The notes under the pieces were generated by a model. The model was not told where the DNA came from. It made no database searches and worked only from the letters and a program-made list of their open reading frames with translations. DNA of 38,682 bases from Ramicandelaber brevisporus (lineage: Eukaryota; Kickxellomycota; Ramicandelaberales; Ramicandelaberaceae): positions 2,780 through 41,461 of the forward strand of contig MU602773.1 of assembly GCA_025201865.1 (NCBI GenBank), in the 5' to 3' direction. Below are positions 32,639 through 38,682 of the stretch, piece after piece; positions within the stretch are counted from its first letter, which is position 1; every line of letters begins with the position of its first letter. The translations under genes were made by a program, and so were the position numbers.

Positions 32639-35155
32639 ATGTGGTCTCGTTTTGCCCGAAACACCGTCACACCAACAGCACGTCGCCTCTTCTCCACGGG
32701 CGGCAGCAGCGGCGGTGGTAACGCCGGAGGCAGCCAGGGACGCCGTCTCGCCATGTACGCGGGTGGTGCTGCTGCTGCTGCACTTGCCGCGACATCTGCG
32801 TACAAGCTGTGGCGCTCAAGCCAAGATGACACCGCCAGAGCAACCACCACCGCCGAGCGCGTTCTGGCCCTCGCTGGCCTTGGTGTGCCTGCCTATGCTG
32901 ATCACGAGGCCGGCTCTCCATCTCTAACAACGGAGAGCGGCAAGCCGCACGCGTTCTGGACGCCGCCGTCGCGTCGCGAGATGCTGGCCATGCTTGCCGC
33001 CAGCGCCGAAAGCGACGGCGAAGAGTTTGACCTTCTGATCATTGGCGGTGGCGCTACCGGCACTGGCGCAGTGCTGGACGCAGCTACACGTGGATTGCGT
33101 GTTGCTCTCGTGGAGCGTGACGACTTTGCCAGCGGAACCTCTTCCCGTTCAACCAAGCTGGTGCATGGCGGTGTCCGCTATCTCGAAAAGGCATTCCGTG
33201 AACTTGACTACGAGCAATACAAGCTGGTGTGCGAGGCACTGCATGAGCGCCGTACTTTCTTGGACATTGCGCCGTATCTGAGCACTCAGCTGCCAATCAT
33301 GCTGCCAGTGTATAAATGGTGGCAAGTTCCGTACTACTGGGCTGGCTGTAAAGCGTACGACTTCTTTGCTGGACGCGAGGCTATCCAAAAGTCATATTTC
33401 CTGTCGCGCAGTAGAGCCATTGAAGCCTTCCCAATGCTGAAGCGCGACAATCTGGTTGGTGCATTGGTATACTTTGACGGCCAGCACAACGACTCTCGAA
33501 TGGCTGTTGCACTGGCTCTAACCGCTGTTAGCCACGGCGCTGTGGTTGCAAACCACACCGAGGTTACTGGCCTGATCAAGGAACGTGATATTGCCACTGG
33601 AGCTGAGAAGTGCCGCGGAGCTGTGGTTAGAGATACGCTTTCTGGCGAACAATTTGTAGTCAAGTGCAAAGGCATCATCAATGCCACTGGTCCATTCACT
33701 GATGCAATTCGCAAGATGGACGATCCTTCTATTCCTGACATTGTTGCTCCATCTGCTGGTGTTCACATTGTGCTGCCCAACTACTATTCTCCTGAGAACA
33801 TGGGTCTCATTGATCCCTCCACCAGCGATGGCCGTGTCATCTTCTTCCTGCCATGGCAAGGCAACGTGGTTGCTGGTACCACCGACTCGCCAACCTCGCT
33901 CACATTCGATCCAGTGCCCAAGGAGTCTGAGATCCAATGGATTCTTGACGAGGTGCGGCACTACCTGAGCCCAGACGTCAAGGTCCGCCGTGGCGATGTT
34001 CTTGCTGCCTGGTCTGGCATCCGCCCGTTGGTTCGCGACCCGAACGCTAGCAAGAACAGCACCGAGGCTTTGGTTCGCAACCACATTGTGACCACTAGCC
34101 CGAGCGGCCTCATCACGATCGCCGGTGGAAAGTGGACCACATATCGCAACATGGCCCAGGAGACAATCGACGCGGCCATCAAGGAGTTTGATCTCAAGCC
34201 ACTTACAGAATGTCGCACTGAGCGCGTCAAGTTGATTGGTTCCCATGGCTACTCGGACACCATGTTCATCAAGCTGATCCAGAACTTCGGCCTGGAGACC
34301 GAGGTTGCCAAGCACCTCGCCGCCAACTATGGCGACCGCGCCTGGGGCGTGTGCTCTCTTGCCGAGCCAACTGGCAAGCGGTTCCCAGTGTATGGGCAGC
34401 GCCTCTCTCCGCTGTATCCATACCTGGAAGCTGAGGTCAAGTACGCCATTCAGCGTGAGTATGCATGCACCGCCGTAGACGTCATTGCCAGACGTACTCG
34501 TCTCGCCTTCTTGAGTGCCCGCGCTGCCAAGGAATCTCTGCCACGCGTTATTGACATTATGGCGGCCGAGCTCAACTGGTCTACAGAGCGCAAGGAGCAG
34601 GAGCAGCGCGAAGCCATGGAGTATCTGCGCACAATGGGTCTGCCGCCGCGTGAGTCGCCTGCTGAAATCGCCAAGCTGGAGTTTGAGCCTCGCGCTGCCA
34701 TCGCTCCATCTCCATCGCTTCCTCCAGTGTCGCAAGGTGTTGATCCTCATGTTTCGCACTACGAGCGTGCTCGCTTCCATTCTGACGAGATTGGCCGATT
34801 CACAGCAGCCTTTAGCGATTACGACCGCACCGGCTCTGGCCACATCACCAGCAGCGATCTGCCCAATGTGCTGACTGCCCTCGGTCTGGACCCAACTGAC
34901 AGTTTCACCGCGTCGACTCTGACCAAAGTCACCACTGAGATTGGCATCACGAACGAGAGCGGCATTGAATTCGACGAGTATCTGGAGCTCATGTCTCGCA
35001 TGAAGGACAGCTTCTTTGACCAGCTGCAGCCAAGCGCTCAGCAAGACAACGCCACGGTTGCCAAGCAGCGCAAGCTTCGCGACTGGCTTCTGCGGCGAAA
35101 GAGCCAGGAAGAGACTGGCCGTATCCCGACAGAACGCAGCGGCGGTGGCATCTAA
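32639..35155 (+). CDS. GUT2: Mitochondrial FAD-dependent glycerol-3-phosphate dehydrogenase with C-terminal EF-hand region
   Basis: 838 residues from the ATG for MWSRFARNTV. The N-terminus is a mitochondrial presequence (Arg/Ser/Thr, no acids) with a hydrophobic Ala-rich segment (about 37-52). The FAD-binding motif is LLIIGGGATGTGA (136-141 core), then VERDDFASGTSSRSTKLVHG and GGVRYLEKAF. The C-terminal half keeps VAGTTDS, WSGIRPLV and GGKWTTYR. It donates electrons from glycerol-3-phosphate to ubiquinone at the outer face of the inner membrane. After about residue 700 there is an EF-hand pair: loop 1 DRTGSGHITSSD (729-740) is plausible for calcium, while loop 2 (TNESGIEFDE) lacks the first Asp. 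Animal GPD2 has this region; budding-yeast Gut2 does not. GC-richer than neighbours, as expected for high expression. Confidence 0.95.
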   Translation: MWSRFARNTVTPTARRLFSTGGSSGGGNAGGSQGRRLAMYAGGAAAAALAATSAYKLWRSSQDDTARATTTAERVLALAGLGVPAYADHEAGSPSLTTESGKPHAFWTPPSRREMLAMLAASAESDGEEFDLLIIGGGATGTGAVLDAATRGLRVALVERDDFASGTSSRSTKLVHGGVRYLEKAFRELDYEQYKLVCEALHERRTFLDIAPYLSTQLPIMLPVYKWWQVPYYWAGCKAYDFFAGREAIQKSYFLSRSRAIEAFPMLKRDNLVGALVYFDGQHNDSRMAVALALTAVSHGAVVANHTEVTGLIKERDIATGAEKCRGAVVRDTLSGEQFVVKCKGIINATGPFTDAIRKMDDPSIPDIVAPSAGVHIVLPNYYSPENMGLIDPSTSDGRVIFFLPWQGNVVAGTTDSPTSLTFDPVPKESEIQWILDEVRHYLSPDVKVRRGDVLAAWSGIRPLVRDPNASKNSTEALVRNHIVTTSPSGLITIAGGKWTTYRNMAQETIDAAIKEFDLKPLTECRTERVKLIGSHGYSDTMFIKLIQNFGLETEVAKHLAANYGDRAWGVCSLAEPTGKRFPVYGQRLSPLYPYLEAEVKYAIQREYACTAVDVIARRTRLAFLSARAAKESLPRVIDIMAAELNWSTERKEQEQREAMEYLRTMGLPPRESPAEIAKLEFEPRAAIAPSPSLPPVSQGVDPHVSHYERARFHSDEIGRFTAAFSDYDRTGSGHITSSDLPNVLTALGLDPTDSFTASTLTKVTTEIGITNESGIEFDEYLELMSRMKDSFFDQLQPSAQQDNATVAKQRKLRDWLLRRKSQEETGRIPTERSGGGI

Positions 35156-35194
35156 ATGAACAAAAGCATCTAAATGAACAAAGGCATCTAAATG
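35148..35194. repeat. 18-bp tandem repeat duplicating the GUT2 stop codon
   Basis: 2.6 copies of GCATCTAAATGAACAAAR beginning within the last codons of GUT2. Because 18 is a multiple of three, each copy repeats the TAA in frame, giving three in-frame stops. Confidence 0.85.
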
Positions 35195-35379
35195 TACTGT
35201 TTGCTCGACATTCAATTATTCAATCTGTTTAAGTGTCATGGCTGGAGTGCCTCCTTTTTCAGTTGTGAAAGATCCAGGAACGAACACAACAAACGAAAGT
35301 GGAGACCAAAAAAAAAAAACTGGTGACGTTGACACTAGTCCCTGCCGTGCACTATCACTTTTGAAATAAACAGGTCGCG

Positions 35380-36124
35380 ATGGGCAACACGGCTTCCAAA
35401 GTCGGCCACCATCTACAGTCGCCGTCGTTGCATAGCCAGCATCAGCAACAGCAACAGCACCATAATCTCGTCGACCGACAACTATCTGAGAGCAACGGCG
35501 GAGGTGGCGGCGTTGGCAGTGGAGGCAACAGCGCTCCAGGGGTCAAATGGCGGCATCGCGCTTCAGTCGAACTACGCCTCAAAGACGCAACCTTAGCTGC
35601 CGCGCACAAGGCAGTCTCCAAAGACTCTGCTCTGGCACGGCTACTAGCCGCAAAGGCACAGCGCCACGCAGCACGAGCTGAGGCGTATCACCAGCGGGCA
35701 GCAAACGAGATATTTGCAGCCTTCAATCGTGGGTTTGATTCGGAGACTGTCGTGCTGGAGGGTTTGTTTGTTTGGGAAGTCGAACAAAGGTTGAAGAGTG
35801 CTTTGCGGAAAGCTGTACGGAAGAAGATACAGGACAGACTGACGGTGGTAATCGGTGCATGGTTCCCTCCAACGGAACTGGCGTTGAGTCAACTCGTCGC
35901 AGCTAGTTCATCTCCAGCGAGCGTCATTGGACATTCATCATCGCAGCTAAACATACCGAGACAAGGACTGTTTGGTGGTATAAGCAGCCGATTCTCTTCT
36001 CCACTGGCGTCAAATGCATCGGCTGGATCATTGGGTGATGGCAGCAAGTTACTTTACAGCAATGCATCGATTCGCACTCGTCTCTCTCCACATAGCCACC
36101 AATCTCAGCTGCAGCTACACCAGC

Positions 36125-36166
<42 letters not shown>

Positions 36167-37242
36167 ATCATCAACCGCGCATCCATGAGCATAGATCACT
36201 ACAGCCCATGGAATTGGATGAGCCTTCTTACTCCAATAATGCACGACATCAGTTCTCCCCTGTGCCAAGGAATCACCATCGGAGTCACAACAGCGGATAT
36301 GGAGCATTGGATGTTCGATCTGTCTCATACGGACATCTTGGAAACGAACCCATTCGTGGTATGTTTGACACTTCTCATCATTACATATCGGATGTACGCC
36401 ATGCCTCCGCTGGTCCAGAGATTAGCTACGCGCATGGTTCAATGTCTCACCAGATGTGGGATCACAGTCATTATACTCATCAATCCCAGTACCAGCAACA
36501 GCAGCAACAACAGCAACAACAACAGCAACAATATCCGTTGGTATCGCCTCCGCGCTCTTCCAATCGGCAGTCGGGAGATAGTTTCATGCTGAGTGGATTT
36601 GATAGTGTTTTGATTCACCAGCCATCGATGGCCGACAGCGTCATGAACCAAGCTAATCACGACTATTCGAGGGAAACCAGCCATTCATTTGGTCTGGGTA
36701 TATCTGGCATAGCTCCAGGTACTGCCAGTGATGCTATGCACCTTGAAGACCATACAATGATGGACTCCTATGGTAACCTTATCACAGATGCTACAGACGA
36801 TCCCAGCTACTATGGATACTATCAGCAGCAGCAGCAGCAGCAGCAGCACCAGCAGCACCAGCACCAGCAACATGAACCCTACTCTCCACCCAGTGTTCAT
36901 TTTGCCGACGTGCTGCGGTCTACAGTGCCGGGAGTCGATGCCAGTGACTGTGACACCTTCGGCCTCCATCAACATAGCTCATTCAATCAATTGGACAGTG
37001 CAATTGACGTTGTGGCAAATCCATCCAGTGATATGGAGATTGTGATTCGCACCGCCGTAGAACAGCTGTTGAGGCGTGCTAGATTTAGGTATGAGCCCGA
37101 TGTGCCAAGCAGAGGCTGTCTACTTGTCGACATTGCATCTTGGCGCGCAAAATATTCACATACTGCTCTGGCTCAAGAGTTTGGCGGCAACGGTGGTGAT
37201 AAAAACGGCAGTAAACGATACACTGACTGCAACTTAATGTAA
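35380..37242 (+). CDS. DUF1771 + split, degenerate Smr domain protein with myristoylation and CaaX-like ends
   Basis: 620 residues. The N-terminus MGNTASK fits N-myristoylation. A helical segment (about 62-120: ATLAAAHKAVSKDSALARLL, then AAKAQRHAARAEAYHQRAAN, EIFAAFN) matches the DUF1771 region that precedes Smr domains. The Smr fold follows (SETVVLEGLFVWEVEQRLKS, then DRLTVVIGAW, to about 161), with the conserved DLHG replaced by VLEG (125-128) and no TGxG. Around 390 residues of Q/H/S-rich sequence then intervene, after which the C-terminal Smr helix and strand resume (552-585: IVIRTAVEQLLRRARFRY, then GCLLVDI). The protein ends CNLM, a possible farnesyl CaaX box. Smr domains act as RNA endonucleases or RNA-binding modules; loss of DLHG argues against nuclease activity. 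Function unknown. Confidence 0.75.
36118..36167. repeat. (CAA)n tract encoding poly-Q in the Smr-domain insertion
   Basis: Almost pure CAA units. Further mixed CAA/CAG tracts at about 36496-36532 and 36823-36870 belong to the same insertion. Confidence 0.9.
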
Positions 37243-37482
37243 AACATTCTCTAACGACTCATTCTCCATGTTCTTTCTTCTTTCCTCTCCTCTTCTCTTC
37301 TCTTTTCTCTTTTTCTTCTCTTCCCACCGACTTCTCATGCTTCTTTACCGCCTGTTTCTTTGCTCAAGAAACCACTATTCACTCACTCACTCACTCATTC
37401 AATCAATCAATCGCTCTCTCTCTCTTTTTACTGGTGTTAGTGTTAAAACAAAAAGATTTACTCCTTTAAATGGATGCCGAGG
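37243..37482. other. Convergent region of Smr-domain gene and PRE8
   Basis: 240 bp, strongly T/C-rich on the + strand (37268-37330), with (ACTC)n and (AATC)n short repeats at about 37379-37420. No gene seen. Confidence 0.55.
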
Positions 37483-38277
37483 TTAAGCAATGTTGGCGAG
37501 ATAGTCTGTAATCTCAGCCTTGGTCAATCTACGGAATACACGCTGTCCAATGCTGCTCTGCGCAAGGGGTGCCGTCTCGTCAATTGTCGGATGAGGTGGT
37601 GCAACAGTCTCGCCAATGATGCCAATGTCGAGCATATCCGCAGTCATCTCACCTTCAAATCCTTCCTTAAGAGTCAAAATGGCTGTGTGGACCGCATCTT
37701 CCAAATGCATGTCTTCCGCATAGCGCTTCTGCAAAAAGGTCTTTGCATTGGCCATGTTCTTACCAATGACTGTGCCCTTCCATGGGAAGTATGAGCCGGA
37801 TGGATCAACTTGGTACAACAGCGGCTTGCCGCCACTGCTGCCATCTGTGCTATCGTCAAATCCAGCAACCAAAAGAGACACGCCGAATGGTCTAACACCG
37901 CCGCTTTGAGTGTACTCCTGCATGATGGATGCCAATTCTTTCACAATGATGCCGACTGGAGGATCTTGGCCGTACGTGTGGCGATACGACTGTGCAAACT
38001 TGCGGGCTCCAGCAATGAGAACACGAGCATCTGGAGTCAAGCCTGAGGCAACAACGCCGACACGGTCGCAGATGATGCTGACGCGTTCCATCGTAGTCTT
38101 GTCGACAAGCGAGGTTGAGGCACGCTTCTCCGTCGCAATGACAACACCGTTTGCAGCCTTGATGCCGACACTGGTGAAGCCCATTGTAACCGCTCTGATT
38201 GCGTGTTCTATCTGCAAAAGCTTGCCCTCTGGCGAGAACGTCGTCAGCGAGAAGCGGTAGCGGGTGTTGCTAGCCAT
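37483..38277 (-). CDS. PRE8: 20S proteasome subunit alpha2
   Basis: 264 residues. The alpha-type N-terminal motif RYRFSLTTFSPEGKLLQIEH is present, and the alpha2 signature is KRASTSLVDKTTMERVSIIC followed by DRVGVVASGLTPDARVL. The conserved GGVRPFGVSLLVAGFD and LYQVDPSGSYFPWKGTVIGK strands follow. Alpha2 is a non-catalytic outer-ring subunit. The tail is longer than usual (family about 234-250), with an extra Pro-rich and RRLTKAEITDYLANIA segment. The ATG for MASNTRYRFS is the only sensible start. No intron. Tail-to-tail with the Smr-domain gene, 240 bp between the stops. Confidence 0.95.
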   Translation of the reverse strand: MASNTRYRFSLTTFSPEGKLLQIEHAIRAVTMGFTSVGIKAANGVVIATEKRASTSLVDKTTMERVSIICDRVGVVASGLTPDARVLIAGARKFAQSYRHTYGQDPPVGIIVKELASIMQEYTQSGGVRPFGVSLLVAGFDDSTDGSSGGKPLLYQVDPSGSYFPWKGTVIGKNMANAKTFLQKRYAEDMHLEDAVHTAILTLKEGFEGEMTADMLDIGIIGETVAPPHPTIDETAPLAQSSIGQRVFRRLTKAEITDYLANIA

Positions 38278-38512
38278 TGTTCAATACACTTGTTGATGTT
38301 TGCTGTTGACGATCAATGACGAACGCGCGTCCTGTTACGAAAGGAAAAAAAAAAACAACAATAAACGGTTGGTACAGAAGCCAGAAAATCTCCTGCACTC
38401 TGTTTGCAGTCAGTATCAAGACTCAAGACTCGAAGTTGATGTATACATATGCATATATATAGGATAATATCCAGCTTGAATGGTTAATGGAAGCTGCCTT
38501 GCTGCTGCGCAC
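38278..38512. promoter_or_regulatory. Upstream region of PRE8
   Basis: 235 bp with an A-run at 38346-38355 and a TA-rich stretch (TATACATATGCATATATATA) near 38440-38460. It presumably serves as PRE8 promoter and as terminator of the gene to its right. I found no obvious PACE-type (GGTGGCAAA) proteasome element. Confidence 0.4.
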
Positions 38513-38682
38513 TTACACAGGAATCACTGAGGAGATTTCAATGGATAGTCGTCCTCCAAATGTGTACATATTAGCGTTAAAGACATGTGCTCGTCCGCCT
38601 GGAACCAGTGAATCAAAGAAATTCACAAAGAACCAGGCTTCCTCCGAGCTAGGATAGAAGTCGCCAAAGAGACAGTATAGGG
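38513..38682 (-). CDS. Partial gene, C-terminal end (or internal exon) cut by the window edge
   Basis: An open frame of 56 codons enters from the right edge and reads LYCLFGDFYPSSEEAWFFVN, then FFDSLVPGGRAHVFNANMYT and FGGRLSIEISSVIPV before TAA at 38513-38515. The sequence looks like genuine protein (alternating hydrophobic strands, Gly turns), loosely OB-fold-like in VPGGRAHVFNANMYTFGGRL, but I cannot name it. The stop overlaps a perfect GTAAGT (complement of 38511-38516), so an alternative is that the exon ends at 38517 and the gene continues after an intron; no downstream exon was convincing. The other two frames have early stops. Confidence 0.5.
   Translation of the reverse strand, partial: LYCLFGDFYPSSEEAWFFVNFFDSLVPGGRAHVFNANMYTFGGRLSIEISSVIPV

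Noticed and set aside
35148-35194. Stop read-through giving an extended GUT2 with a targeting signal
   Set aside because: The repeat supplies another TAA six codons later each time, and the added residues contain no PTS1 or other signal.
33518-35215. 565-codon antisense frame over GUT2
   Set aside because: GUT2 on the + strand is unmistakable; the antisense frame has no recognisable domain and follows from biased codons.

Overview
The window reads as nuclear DNA of a fungus, most likely an early-diverging filamentous lineage (a zygomycete-grade group such as Kickxellomycotina is my best guess; this is inference). The evidence is a set of fungal-type housekeeping genes (uL11m, V-ATPase subunit e, proteasome alpha2, DPM3, NDC1, NUP42), standard-code ATG starts, very short intergenic gaps, and almost no introns. 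One spliced gene is convincing among about 25. Some genes fit an early-diverging lineage better than yeasts, including a Tcp10/CPAP C-terminal-domain protein and an EF-hand-bearing mitochondrial glycerol-3-phosphate dehydrogenase. Q/N/H/A-rich low-complexity tracts run through many of the proteins.

Layout, left to right. 1-9.7 kb: NIT1-type amidase (+), mitochondrial uL11m (-), V-ATPase e (+), a Tcp10_C/G-box protein (-) head-to-head with the N-terminal methyltransferase NTM1/TAE1 (+), a DEK_C+SWIB chromatin factor with one intron (-), a PPPDE-PUL isopeptidase-like protein (-) and a secreted, probably GPI-anchored chymotrypsin-fold protease (-). 9.7-17.2 kb: a large RasGEF (+), then a 1.17-kb block with mobile-element-like ends lying exactly against the stop codon of the tRNA m3C methyltransferase TRM140/METTL2 (-). 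17.6-21.4 kb: an orphan small membrane protein (+), a secreted tyrosinase-fold protein whose copper ligands have been replaced (-), tRNA-Trp(CCA) (+) and a cytochrome P450 (+). 21.5-27.7 kb: DPM3, a small ubiquitin-like protein and a carnosine N-methyltransferase (all -), then the convergent nucleoporins NUP42 (+) and NDC1 (-). 27.8-38.7 kb: a Ubl-WLM metalloprotease (+), the ct6A dehydratase TCD (-), peroxisomal 2-hydroxyacyl-CoA lyase ending in SKL (-), GUT2/GPD2 (+), a predicted lipidated protein with a split Smr domain (+), proteasome alpha2 (-) and a partial gene cut by the right edge (-).

The genes do not form one pathway. Small functional neighbourhoods are a nucleoporin pair, two enzymes that modify the tRNA anticodon loop (m3C32, ct6A37), and ubiquitin/SUMO-type proteolysis factors. 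The most interesting signals are: (1) the tyrosinase-fold protein lacking every copper ligand I can align; (2) the Smr-domain protein with its domain interrupted by about 390 low-complexity residues and possible lipidation signals at both ends; (3) the transposon-like block at the TRM140 stop codon; and (4) a centriole-type Tcp10_C domain in an apparently non-flagellate fungus.
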